DNA of 64,000 bases, taken from positions 1,798,001 to 1,862,000 of the forward strand of contig JARGXX010000001.1 in assembly GCA_030374765.1 (NCBI GenBank), given 5' to 3'. Shown here in pieces: positions 10,008 through 20,030 of the stretch. The stretch is from Agarophyton chilense. Lineage: Eukaryota; Rhodophyta; Florideophyceae; Gracilariales; Gracilariaceae. The first letter of the stretch is position 1; every line of letters starts with the position of its first letter. The position numbers and the translations under genes were made by a program. Below the pieces are notes generated by a model that saw only the letters and a program-made list of their open reading frames with translations, was not told the DNA's origin and searched no databases.

Positions 10008-10595
10008 CTAAAATGGGATTTTTCGGTTCAAGATACTGTTTTCAAAATCATCGAAGCTGGAAACTCCAGAATCACGAAACTCAGAATAACCAGGAACTTC
10101 CGCCCACGGACCAACATCGAGCACGGGACTTCCGTTGTTTTTTCTATCAAGCTGTTGGCCACTGTGGTGAGTTGCCTCCGTTGCTTCCTGACGTAGTCTC
10201 TCGATCTCTTTCTGAACTCTATTCAGCGCATCTTCAGTAAATGGTGAGGAGTTTTTGTTTCCGGACCAGCCGGCTTTCTCATCTCTTTCCAAAGCTTCCC
10301 TAAACTGACTACGAGCTGAATCCATTCTCTTCAAACGTTCTTGCTTCTTTCTCGCTGCCCTGATGGCATCATCATATTTCTTTCTCGTGTCAGGAGCAGA
10401 TAGAGTTTCGTATGCAAGAAAGATCTCGGAGAACTTGTGTGCAGCTTTCGAGTCGTGTCTGTTTCTATCCGGGTGCCACTTGAGGGCTGCCTTTCTGTAG
10501 GCACTCGCTATCTCTCTCTGTGATAATGACGAGACATCCTCCTGCGCCGGGTCAAAACCGATTGCTCGATAGAGCCTCCTGCCCTCCTCATCCAT
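10008..10595 (-). CDS. DNAJC17/Cwc23-like J-domain protein
   Basis: 195 codons from the ATG at 10595; the longer frame to 10655 starts with GTG and is not used. The J domain is at residues 1-75: LYRAIGFDP, then helix II AYRKAALKW, the HPD motif at 41-43, and helix III ending TRKKYDDAIRAARKKQ. It is followed directly by a charged helix (ERLKRMDSARSQFREALERDE). A J domain at the extreme N-terminus running into such a coiled coil is the layout of DNAJC17 and yeast Cwc23, J proteins associated with the spliceosome that stimulate Hsp70. The C-terminal RRM found in many DNAJC17 proteins is absent. The 3' half of this gene was copied to 3404-4026. Confidence 0.85.
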   Translation of the reverse strand: MDEEGRRLYRAIGFDPAQEDVSSLSQREIASAYRKAALKWHPDRNRHDSKAAHKFSEIFLAYETLSAPDTRKKYDDAIRAARKKQERLKRMDSARSQFREALERDEKAGWSGNKNSSPFTEDALNRVQKEIERLRQEATEATHHSGQQLDRKNNGSPVLDVGPWAEVPGYSEFRDSGVSSFDDFENSILNRKIPF

Positions 10596-11074
10596 TTCAC
10601 GTTGGACAAGCCGCTGACAAGGAACAAAACTGAAAAGGAACCCCTCAAACGTCACCCCAAAGGCACCACTGAAGTCTTGATCGCGTTGAGTTCGAAGAAA
10701 ATTTGCGAAAATACGAAGGATTGAGACTGTTATCTAAAGAGTAGCCTTCCACCCCTACTGATTAGAAACCCGCCAAACCGCTTGTTGATTGTTTTTTCTT
10801 CGAACTGAGGTTGTGAACAACCAGCACTAAGGGTCTGATATGCAATACGCAGGCACAGCCCTCACAGACTGCACCAAGATCTAGATAAGTGTAGGTCGAC
10901 ACATAGTGGCTTGGGTCTAATGATTTTGCATTCTACCCCTCATATGACGAACGAAATTATTACACATATAGAAGCGAATCAAGCGCATAATCCTTCTCCG
11001 ATTTATTCAGCAGTTCTTCGGTCAAACTCGTACGAGCTGGATGCAGTTGCTGATCGATTTTGTTTCAAGAACCC
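10596..11074. other. Intergenic
   Basis: About 480 bp between the 3' end of the PTPA gene and the start of the J-protein gene. It should contain the J-gene promoter; nothing else recognised. Confidence 0.5.
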
Positions 11075-12086
11075 CTATCGCTCGAAGTGAAAGATTGTCC
11101 CGAATAGAAAATGCTGAATGACTGGTCTTTTTTGCCACACTTCCCCACGGTACATTTTAATCATTCCGCTATTGATCTTTTTCCAGCCCCCGTTAACCCC
11201 GCTGATATCGTGCAACATCGGGGAGTGCTCTGGAAAGGGACCAGTCTTCATCTCTTGTATAAAGGCGATAGCGTCGAGATACAAGTACTCATATCTTAAT
11301 TCTCGTAACGCAACTTCGTCGTGAATAACGGACGGCGTCACTCGATTTGATGAAACTAACTGAGAGCTACCCCAAAGAAATGGAAGAAATGAATAGTCAT
11401 CTAAACCCCACACCCCATGACTTCCGGCTGGCTCTAGCATGTATCGAGTTTGAAGCAATCTAGTCGTCTTCAAGTATGATGGGAAAACAATCAACACCAC
11501 TTCTTCATCGTCTGCTTCTTGAAGAACCCCTATTCTCGCAAGACAATACAATAGAACAAGGAAATGTGCTTCATGGCCACTGCCATAGTCGATTCGCGTT
11601 TCGTTACCAAAACTGGTCTTCAAGTACTCTGCAAGTTCAATCGAGACCTCCTCCAGGGATCTTCCAGTCCGTTCAGTGTATTCCTTGTCCCATGTTCCCA
11701 CGATTGTCTCCGTCAGCGATACAGCGTGCTCGCAAAGACGGGCATGCCAAGTCCGAAACGCCTTGTTTCCGAATCGAGCAGCTTGTTGCGTAGGTTCGAT
11801 TTCATGTGCCCATTTTTCCAGTTTCTCTAGCACTGATACGATGCTCTTCACACCGGATGAGGCCTCAACCAAGTTCACAGCACTACACTTTTTGTCAGCT
11901 ACTGACATGTTTAATCGTAACATGTACGCCCATAACTCCTATGAAGCTTCCAAATAGATCCTACAGTCAGATTCACTTCATTTGCGACTGGTCCTGGGGT
12001 GACTAAAACAAACACAAACATACCGCAAATTGTCTCGACTTTAAAAAAGCTTGAAGATCCTCATCTGTCTTTATACGCCTAGCCAT
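11075..12086 (-). CDS. PTPA: PTPA, PP2A phosphatase activator (two exons)
   Basis: Serine/threonine phosphatase 2A activator, a peptidyl-prolyl isomerase-like ATP-dependent chaperone of the PP2A catalytic subunit. The long frame lacks the family's N-terminus, which is found in a separate first exon. Exon 1 is 12086-12024 (MARRIKTDEDLQAFLKSRQF...). The intron is 12023-11939 (85 bp, GTATGT...ATAG, phase 0). Exon 2 is 11938-11075 and opens with ELWAYMLRLN. The product is 308 residues, the usual size. Family signatures are present: RFGNKAFRTWH, DYGSGHE (138-144), EPAGSHGVWGLDDYSFLPFL (about 190-209). Splice sites are inferred from sequence only. Confidence 0.93.
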
Positions 12087-13026
12087 TCAATTATTCCATG
12101 TCAGAAATCATGTGTTTCCTTTTTGAAAAACTCGAATAGAATAATTGCGCCTTACTTCTCTAGATTGGAAACTTCGGTTGCCAACGCCGTAGAATTGTCC
12201 GCCATGGCCTGCAGAATTGTTGATGCACGGCTTAAACCACAGTTGTAAGTGATTATTACGAGCCCAATGATCTTTGGCGTCAGCAGAATCTTTTCCTTGG
12301 CGTAAGCACACAGAAACTCGAAGGTGATTTCTGAACGTAGCGAAAGATCAACATTTTGCACCCCAGGAGAATCTACAGAAATTGTACGAGTTAAGGGGCA
12401 CTTCACCCGTGTTTCCATGCTGCACCATCGAATAGGCAAAATATTTCCAGCTTGAAGAATTTTTTAAACTCGCCTCTTGACAGAAGTCCACCGCCTGACG
12501 TAAGAGGTAGATATATATTGCATGCGAAAGAATCTTGCTTTCTGGAAAGCCTGTGAAGGACTAGAGCGCAATCTACTCTCTCCGTGCTACCCAACATTTC
12601 ATGATTCGATTCGCTCTCCACCCCACATCATACCTTGGTGCGAAGCCACAGAATGAATACCTTTATTTCACGCTCACTCGCTTTCTACCTTCATAAATTC
12701 TCGGCAATCCTCTTTGGATTCGTTCTGAAAGATCACTCTGTTCTAACCGTGACATCCGCTCAGAAGGCGTGTTATGTGCAATTTGCAAGTCGTACCCACG
12801 ACTTCGAGGCGACTGGACCACCGTGAATCGGTTTGTGAGGCTTCGTACCTCAAATAAACAGACCAGGTCTGGTTAATCCGTGCCACTCGAGCTCAACAGA
12901 GAATGTCGGGACAATTTCTAGAGAGCGATTTGCCCAACCTCACAACCTTAAACTGAGAAATAGCTATTCCGTTCCTCACCTGCCCACATAATCAAGATGG
13001 AATCTCTTTGACTTGTGCTATTTACT
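12087..13026. other. Intergenic, with unassigned minus-strand open frames
   Basis: Two minus-strand open frames (about 12152-12439 and 12403-12621) overlap in different frames and match no family I recognise. They could be parts of a small spliced gene or chance. The region also holds the promoter of PTPA and the 3' end of the methyltransferase gene. Confidence 0.35.
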
Positions 13027-14112
13027 TCATACACGGACGGCCACAGTAAGATAGCTTTCGTATTCTTCAGAAATCATTCCGTTCACGACGTAAGGAGGTC
13101 TGCACCGCAATTTTTCCCGTCGAATAACACGCATACCACATCTCGCAATAACTAGATCCAACTCTTCCTTTGTTATTTCAACGCTAGATTCGGTAAGTGA
13201 ATCGTCATATTTAAAATCCAAGCAGCCATGGTTAATCCAAACAGCACCTATCTTAAGAATTTTGGCTATGCGACGGATATAAGTTATGATGCTGTGGGAA
13301 TTCTCAATCGAAAAACATGTGGCAACGGCATCCCATCGTTGTTCCTCATCATACAAATCCAAAAAGTCACCAGCCACCATCGTGAAATGCGCACCTTCAA
13401 GCACTCTAGGATTGGCATCTGGAAATTCTACTTCTTTTAGTTGTTCATCGATTGAACGAATCATGCCGGTATGATGAGCAAATGGGTAAAGATGCAGCGG
13501 GTTTTCAGGAGTAGCCTTCCCGTTGAGAACAAAGTTGCACATAAATAGTTGGAGGTATGAACTTTCGACCCCCTGCACAGCAAGTCCCAATCGCGCCAAT
13601 TCCCACGAAAGACGACCCAAAGAAGCACCTGGAACAAGCACAGAAAAATATTTGCGTTCCGCAACTGCGCCCGATGTAATAGCGTCTTCGACAGCCTCGT
13701 CCAGCGCATGGATGATGGGGTCATATGTGAGCATGCGATCCTTCTCTCCAACTACTGACCAATCTCTTACAATTGCCAGCAAACCGTCTACGACATCCGG
13801 AAAGTCGGCGACAGTCTGCTCAAGTTCATCGTGGATGATTTCATCCGGGTCAAAAGAATTATCGATGCCAGCAAGTTCCGCTATCCTTTCAATGACATCA
13901 GCATTATGTTCGACGGCTTCGGCGGCATGTGAGAGGCGAATGGGTAGATTAGGTATCAAAGAGCGGTCGACCTCGGACAAACGTTCGAACGAGTGCATTT
14001 GAGAGTCAAAAACCTGAAGAGACAGGCCACGATAGGCCATAAACGCGCGCCATGCGCGTGAGATTCGTTCGCCGTCAGGCTCCGTTTGTTGCTCGTCAGC
14101 TTGCGTGGTCAT
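13027..14112 (-). CDS. CARNMT1/N2227-like S-adenosylmethionine methyltransferase
   Basis: 361 codons, intact, ATG at 14112. N2227 proteins include carnosine N-methyltransferase (yeast YNL092W, human CARNMT1). Visible signatures are RDWSVVGEKDRMLTYDPII (about 117-135), the SAM-binding segment VLVPGASLGRLSWELA (158-173), GVESSYLQLFMCNFVLN, and the C-terminal block WDAVATCFSIENSHSIITY...KILKIGAVWINHGCL, which carries the family's (T)CF-I-(D/E)-x-(A/S)-H-x-I-x-x-Y-I pattern. The enzyme should act in cytosol or nucleus. Whether its substrate here is carnosine, another histidine dipeptide or a protein histidine cannot be told from sequence. Confidence 0.9.
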   Translation of the reverse strand: MTTQADEQQTEPDGERISRAWRAFMAYRGLSLQVFDSQMHSFERLSEVDRSLIPNLPIRLSHAAEAVEHNADVIERIAELAGIDNSFDPDEIIHDELEQTVADFPDVVDGLLAIVRDWSVVGEKDRMLTYDPIIHALDEAVEDAITSGAVAERKYFSVLVPGASLGRLSWELARLGLAVQGVESSYLQLFMCNFVLNGKATPENPLHLYPFAHHTGMIRSIDEQLKEVEFPDANPRVLEGAHFTMVAGDFLDLYDEEQRWDAVATCFSIENSHSIITYIRRIAKILKIGAVWINHGCLDFKYDDSLTESSVEITKEELDLVIARCGMRVIRREKLRCRPPYVVNGMISEEYESYLTVAVRV

Positions 14113-15552
14113 CGCAGACTGCAGTTACCAGCCGGAGCTGTTTCGAAAAATAGGGAGCGAAGGAGTCGGGGACCAGCGCTCAAGCTGACGTGGAGTTGTG
14201 GGCACGACGATCGCGGGAACGAGAATGGTCCGAAAACGGCAGCGTTGGTGCTGCAGTGCTCGAACACGGAGCGCGCGACTGCTAGTGGCGAGGGGTGGCC
14301 GAGCGCATGGTCATGGGAGTTGTCAGATCCCCCTATAGTGTTGCAGAGAGCCCTCGCCACTGTCAGCATTTTTGCTCATTTGAGCATTCGTCGCCTGCTA
14401 GCGCATTGCACCGCATCGGTCCACATCACATCCGCCTCCCAAACCATCACCCACGGTGTAATCGGAACATTCGAAGGTGGTCCGTGATATGGGCGTGTAT
14501 CTCTCTCTCTCTTTATGGGTGCACTAGCCTAATTCCAGCATAGTGCATCCGGCGTGTATCTTACACTACTGCGAGTAAAGTACGAAGGTAGTCATTCCGA
14601 GCGAGATTCCGCCCTTACCATCCGTCCACGTCTACCAAGACAATCCGCAAGTAGCATATCCCACCCACAATGCATGGCATGCGCCAGTATTCAGCGACGC
14701 GCGTGCGTTGCCTTCCGGCTAAATATATCGATATCTCGTCTCCCTTGAAGCAACAGAAGCTTCTACGCATTACCTCAATGACATTTTGCTGCAATTTGGT
14801 CTTTGGCGTTTTTCGAGTTAGAGGTGGCAATTCCTATCTCTCAGAATTGTCTAATCCCACCAACACAATCAGTCCCATCAAAATGCTGGTTAATGTGTCA
14901 AACATCAGTTTTCTTGGAACCCTTAAATGCTTCTCCGAGCTATTGTATCGAGCCAGCTCGTCCATTCCTTCTACATTTAAGTTATCGAATGGCAGTGATC
15001 TTCTCTTTCCATCGATATGTATCAAGGGCATCGGTATCCTTGCAGGCAACCCGCCATGATAGCCTTCTTGCGGTGCATCTCGTTCAGTACACGAGAGGCG
15101 CAAAGCCGTAAGCCACATACGTTAGGCTGTGCACTCTCAATTTCACTGGCCCAGCAGGGCCTTTCAGAGTCTGAAAGGGACCATCTGGGCCACTTGGGAT
15201 AGTATTGGAACTGGACCGGTTCCCCAGGTTATAGCCCATGTCATGCTTACCAGACCCAGCTGCCTCCATTTCCACAAACTGCCGGCGAGTTTCCAGCTCT
15301 ATCTAGGGATCCATATCTTGAAGCATTTCACCCGCTCCATCTTGATTGCTTCCGTGCCTTGCGTGCCTTTCGTGCTCTTCGGAACCAACATTTTACTCCC
15401 GCAACTTCAGGCTTCTTGGAACGTTACCACTGCTTCGCACATTTTTTCACGTTTGCCCCACCTTTGCAAGCTCCCACAGTCTTCAAGAACACCAGACGCC
15501 CAAACTCGAGCTAGTCCGACATTCAGCAGTTCTTTCGCAATTTGAAGCCACC
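14113..15552. other. Intergenic between divergent genes
   Basis: 1.44 kb between two divergently transcribed genes, so promoters of both are expected here. Short overlapping frames on both strands show no recognisable domain. A (tc)n run lies near 14500-14515. Confidence 0.45.
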
Positions 15553-16047
15553 ATGCCGCGAATATGCACCGGAGCGTCAAGCGCAAGCAATTGCGACACT
15601 GATAAGCCGACCAAACCCATAGTCATCACCGCGGTCGATGCTATCCGCGATCTACTGGACCGCGGAAGAAAGATGGGCAGCAACCTTCCCTCTCCCATCT
15701 TATCAGGCGAACATCGCCATCTGCGGGTTGCAGAGAGCTACATGCAGTTACGCATGGCTGGTAGCAATCAGGAATTGCTCAATCTAGTATCCGAGGACAT
15801 CGAGTTACAATCTTCCCGAGATGGAAAATTTGTTGGTAAACAGCAGTTTCAGGGTTACTTGACCAAGGTAAAACCGACTGGGACATGGCAAAACGCGACT
15901 TGGAACAACGCTGTGGACAGAGCTGAAATATTAGGAAATGTGAAGATTCTTCTGATTAACGTTGGTGTCGTGGCACATATGGGATTCGACAGATCCGGCA
16001 AAATCAATCGGATATACGTTGGCACTAGATCGAGATCTCCCAAGTAG
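15553..16047 (+). CDS. Small NTF2/SnoaL-like fold protein
   Basis: 164 codons. I start at the ATG at 15553, which has a good context (gccaccATGc) and precedes a clear domain; the frame is open upstream to 15346 but that part looks like 5' UTR. The C-terminal 110 residues follow the NTF2-like plan: a helix with YMQLRMAGSNQELLNLVSEDIELQS, then strands with DGKFVGKQQFQGYL, and closing strands KILLINVGVVAHMGFDRSGKINRIYVG. Such proteins range from enzymes to ligand binders and no active site is evident, so the function is unknown. Confidence 0.6.
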   Translation: MPRICTGASSASNCDTDKPTKPIVITAVDAIRDLLDRGRKMGSNLPSPILSGEHRHLRVAESYMQLRMAGSNQELLNLVSEDIELQSSRDGKFVGKQQFQGYLTKVKPTGTWQNATWNNAVDRAEILGNVKILLINVGVVAHMGFDRSGKINRIYVGTRSRSPK

Positions 16048-16463
16048 ACAGACCTGTGGGTCTTCGTACCATTCCTCACTACAAGAACCGCCACACCTGA
16101 ACCGCGAGCGACTTCAATAGCGGAAGGTTTTCCTGGACTGGCGATGCAGTTCTTCATACATTAGAAAACCAGCGGCAACAGTGGTTAGGAAGTCAAGCAC
16201 ATCTATTAGGGAAGAAAGGGATCCAGGTCAAGAAACAAATACAAAAAAGCCCTTCCCGTGCGAGACCACCGCCGCCCGACATATTTATGTGCTTTCTATT
16301 CTACCTAATTGACACTAAACAGCTTACGGCAACGTAATCGTGTAGGGTACGGTTCACACACGTTTTTCGTTGTGTATTATCCAAAATCCCGTATCGCAGC
16401 ACTCTCAATTGCAATCCAAGTGCGTTAACGAGAGCATGAAGATGTAGAGGCTAACGCAAAATC
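16048..16463. other. Intergenic between convergent genes
   Basis: Convergent 3' ends of the NTF2-like and clpS genes. Nothing recognised. Confidence 0.5.
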
Positions 16464-16904
16464 TCAAGCCTCTTCAATGTCTGATCGAAGCCCATTGTTT
16501 CTTAGCATATCACAATAGCCCTCACTGATTTCGAAAATCCAAACGCCTACGACAGCCTTGCCGTTCGTGTGTGCCTTGTTCATGATAGCGAAAGCAGCGT
16601 CAGGACTTAGACCAGGAATAACCTTCAACAAAACCTTTGTGACGAAGTCTTTCGAGTGCATTTCATCGTTGAAAATCAGCACTTTGTAGTACTTCCCGGG
16701 GTCGATCTTCTGCCTGACTCCGGTAGACTCAGTTTCAGGGGTAGCGGTTGGTGTTTTCAAGAGAAGATTGTTGAACTTAGTACGAATGTCCTCCTTGACA
16801 GGCGCGTCTATCGTGGCCATGCGGGGCCGGCGTCGACAGACCGCCGGCGCGGCATTGTGCGCGACTGCAGCAGGCCGCAATGGGGAGGGGTTCAAGAAAG
16901 CCAT
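16464..16904 (-). CDS. clpS: Plastid ClpS, N-recognin adaptor of the Clp protease
   Basis: 146 codons, ATG at 16904. ClpS delivers N-degron substrates to the ClpC/ClpP protease, here in the plastid stroma. The N-terminus MAFLNPSPLRPAAVAHNAA with an Arg-rich end is typical of a red-algal transit peptide with an early Phe. The mature domain (about 66-146) shows YKVLIFNDEMHSKDFVTKVLL, with the N-D pair that contacts the substrate N-terminus, KAHTNGKAVVGV, and the plant ClpS1-like end CDMLRNNGLRSDIEE. Its length fits a plastid ClpS. Confidence 0.93.
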   Translation of the reverse strand: MAFLNPSPLRPAAVAHNAAPAVCRRRPRMATIDAPVKEDIRTKFNNLLLKTPTATPETESTGVRQKIDPGKYYKVLIFNDEMHSKDFVTKVLLKVIPGLSPDAAFAIMNKAHTNGKAVVGVWIFEISEGYCDMLRNNGLRSDIEEA

Positions 16905-18580
16905 TCGAGGAATATGGGGTAGCTCGTGAGCAGTGGCAGAGCCCTAACTTCGACGGAAGCAATACAATCGACTGAGTGAAAGTACTGAGCAGTATGTCCT
17001 GTGTGAGGAACAAAGAACGTGATGAAGATTTGTCTAGCTCCGCGTGGTGGTTGCCAAGGGAAACTGCTTAAAATGCGACAGTTTGTGGCTCGCGAAGGGT
17101 GGACGATGGGCGTGCACGACGGGAGCTCACCGTCGGTACGCCGCGCTTGAAATGCAACCAACTTAGGCACACTTCCCTCCGCTAATGCGAGCCACAATTC
17201 AGCAACACAACGGCTTGCATCGGCCGAATCAAACAACGCAATCTACTGAAAGTCACCTGAATGAACTGTAATTGGCCGGCTTGTTCTAGAAGCTACTTCA
17301 ACGAGCATGCATTTGCGTTTTGCGGCCAATGGAAAAGGATTTCACAGCAGGTGTGATCTCAGCCAAATGAGCTCAAGCCAATCGCGTTGATAACTACTTC
17401 GGTTAAACCTTTAGCAATGTTGGACAGTGCCCGTCACAATTACAAAACCACCAGCCGAGTGAAAACTAGATGATGGTCATTGATAAATTCAGTACAGGGG
17501 GAGTCGAGTACATAGTGATCAATTGAATAGCCCCGTTCCGCTGCGGTGAGTATTTTTCATCACCCTTTTTTGGGTGAAGTTTGGATGAAATGGTCCCACC
17601 TCCCCCAGCTAGGGTGAGCGCGTCTCGCCGTGAAGTGAGCTTCACGTAGAATTGGGGTGAGATCACACTGCATCTCACCTCACCGCACCAACGCCTCACG
17701 CAGTGGGGCCACCACACCCTGTATTGCCCGCCATGCAGTTGCGTTCTTATTGCCTTGTCTTATGGCTGCGCCAGTGCTGAATCGATTCCACATTGTATTG
17801 TATTGTTTTGTTCATAATTTCTTGGTAACATGGAAAGTTATTACGATGCTTTACTCAGTAGTTTCTCACGTTCTTCTAGAGGTATTTGAGAGGTTTTAGT
17901 TCGTCCTCCCAATGTCACCTATACCAGCATTGCGAACAAATTCGCTTCCTACAAACACTACACAATAGTCTTCCACGAAATTTTCCTTTTTTCTAAACTT
18001 TTTGCCATTTTTCTTGAAAGTGTGACTGCAGGAACTTAAAAAACAGTAGTTTTCTATTCTTTTGACCTTATGGTGGAATCCTATTCTTTCAAGTTTTCTT
18101 TTCCTATCTTCAATGCGATTACATTTTCCCAGAATGTTTTGCTCATCTATTGTTTCTAACTCGAAAGGTGTCATGTTATCAATAGTTTGCTCAACATTAT
18201 GATTGCTACTTGCATAGATAGACGTCTTTTCTTCGACGTGAGCTGCTTTACTGCACTTTTCCCCAGGCTTTGGGCTGTTGTCCGCAAATGAAGTGCACAG
18301 GGTTACATTGTTTCGGAGCTCTCTGTATCTTTTTCTAACACTGTCTTCAAAACGATTGGAAGGTTTTTATTTTCTACAGATAATGGATAGACGACAGCTG
18401 CATTATTCATTTGAGCGCAAAACAAGAGACCTATGATACTCATGATAAAACTATCTCAACAATTTGTATATCAAAGACTTGTCATCGCGCTGCCCAAACT
18501 TCAAACCTCCCTTCAACGTAGTTTCAATAAAAAACAAAGTGGGTCTTATCATGCAAGATGTAGGCAAGGTTCCTTGCTTC
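16905..18580. other. Intergenic, transition to transposon-rich DNA
   Basis: No convincing gene. Small perfect hairpins lie at 17630-17645 (GTGAAG/CTTCAC) and 17656-17679 (GGTGAGAT/ATCTCACC) in a C-rich patch. From about 17730 the sequence becomes AT-rich. A minus-strand ATG frame at 17896-18174 (92 codons, basic) matches nothing I know. The copia target duplication (TAAAC) starts at 18581. Confidence 0.45.
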
Positions 18581-18585
18581 TAAAC

Positions 18586-18733
18586 TGTGAACAAGGAGCG
18601 ATACTCTTTACTACTCCGGTCAGTCGACGGCGGAGGGCTTTTATCTAGGGAGGTCTTTCCCTGGGCACGTGTCGTTCGTGTGCGGTTTGACTGAGATGGC
18701 TCATGCTTCCATCAGCGTCGAATCATGCTGCGG
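18586..18733 (-). repeat. Copia 3' LTR (left), with a ~41 bp extra segment
   Basis: 18586-18692 match the right LTR at 39599-39705 (tgaacaaggagcgatactc...gtgtgcggtttgac). The next 41 bp end in a second copy of tgcggtttgac, and only then comes a polypurine tract (rc GGGAAGGGGACA, about 18732-18745). The left LTR therefore seems to carry an added segment ending in a repeat of its terminal motif. Confidence 0.75.
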
Positions 18734-19019
18734 TTTGACTGTCCCCTTCCCGGTGATGGAGTGTTGAGGCGTAGCTTGTTCGATACCACGAGCGTTTCGC
18801 TGGCTGTGGGGCTTGCTTGGGTGGCGCCACTATGTTTAAGGCTGCACGGAGTTTATGGAAGGCGTTCTTGGTTAGGGGTTTGGTGAGAATATCTGCAAGC
18901 AATTCCGTGCTTGGGGTATGTTAGACTGCAATTTGGTTTGACTTCACAAGATCCCGTAAGAAGTGGTAGCGAATATCGATGAACTTACGCTGTTTGGTTG
19001 GTGTCGTTTGTTTCGCCAC

Positions 19020-19214
19020 CTACATTGCTGCGTTGTTGTCAACAAATAGGATGGAGGGGCCGGTGGGTTGCTGTCCAATGTCGGATAGCATTCGTTTGAG
19101 ACAGAGAGTTTGTTGAGCTACACAGGAGGCTGCTAGGTACTCCGCCTCGCATTTAAATAGGGCGATTGTTTTTCGTGTAACCAACTGCCACATGATGGGG
19201 CTGGAATTGAGCAA
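19020..19214 (-). pseudogene. Copia RNase H fragment
   Basis: Encodes CEAEYLAASCVAQQTLCLKRML...SILFVDNNAAM, the copia RNase H pattern (E-A-E-Y-x-A ... D-N-x-A). It is in the same frame as the RT upstream but separated by stops between 19214 and 19338. Confidence 0.8.
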
Positions 19215-19337
19215 GTGTTAATACCAGTATAGGATTTGTGGTTTTTCGGAGGTTGCGAAGCTGGTATCGGCGTGGGTTGTTACTGGCTCATAAGGTATGC
19301 GTTTGTACAGGATTCCAAAGCGTTCAGTTCCGCGGAG

Positions 19338-19910
19338 CTACTTGAGGAGATGGTGCAGTTGTCCCCAGTTTTGAGCGGTTGGATTGTGCAAAGATACCGC
19401 AAGTCTACTCGTTGCGTGTACGATATCGGGCCTGGTAGAGGCAGCGATATATTGCAGTTCTCTGGCGGTCTGTCTGAAGGTGTGGGCTTTGTCCGGTGTA
19501 AGGGGTTCTTGTAATTTCGGGGGCGTAGTGTCGGATGTGGGTAGGTAAGGGGTGGGCTTTGGATAGCATTCGTGCAGATTGTGCTTTGTGAGTATGTTGC
19601 GGATCGTGTGTGGTTGAGATATGTGAATTGATCCGTTATCCAAGTGGTGAATTGACCAGTTCAGAAAGACCGCCGGAGTCCCGAGACGACGGGTTGTGTA
19701 TCGCCTTCTGAGTTGGTTGTAGAGTGTGTTGGTTAAAAGTTCACTTGATGAGGCTACTAGGAAGTCATCGATGGTGATGGATAGGAATATATGGCCTTGC
19801 TCGGTGTGTTTCAGGAAAAGGCATGGGTCGTTGGTGGTTTGTGTATAGCCGTGCGACTGGAGATAGTTAAAAAGGCCCTCAAAGTATAAATGTGACGCTG
19901 GTGGTGTCAC
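19338..19910 (-). pseudogene. Copia reverse transcriptase, C-terminal part
   Basis: RVT_2-type reverse transcriptase. The catalytic box reads SITIDDFLVAS (normally Y-x-D-D), followed by LGTPAVFLNWSIHH, the LG-x(4)-FLG region, and RELQYIAASTRPDIVHATSRLA, the copia (G/E)-x-L-x-Y-x-A-x-x-TRPDI motif. Same frame as the integrase-RT piece but broken by stops. Confidence 0.88.
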
Positions 19911-20030
19911 ATAATGGTTACCGATGAGTTGGCCAGCAATGCCGGGATGCTTGTGTGTGCCGTTGAAGCATGGTAGCTGTCGGACGAAAAGCGGTGTGTC
20001 GTGGGTGTATTGTTCGTGTAGAAAGGCCGA

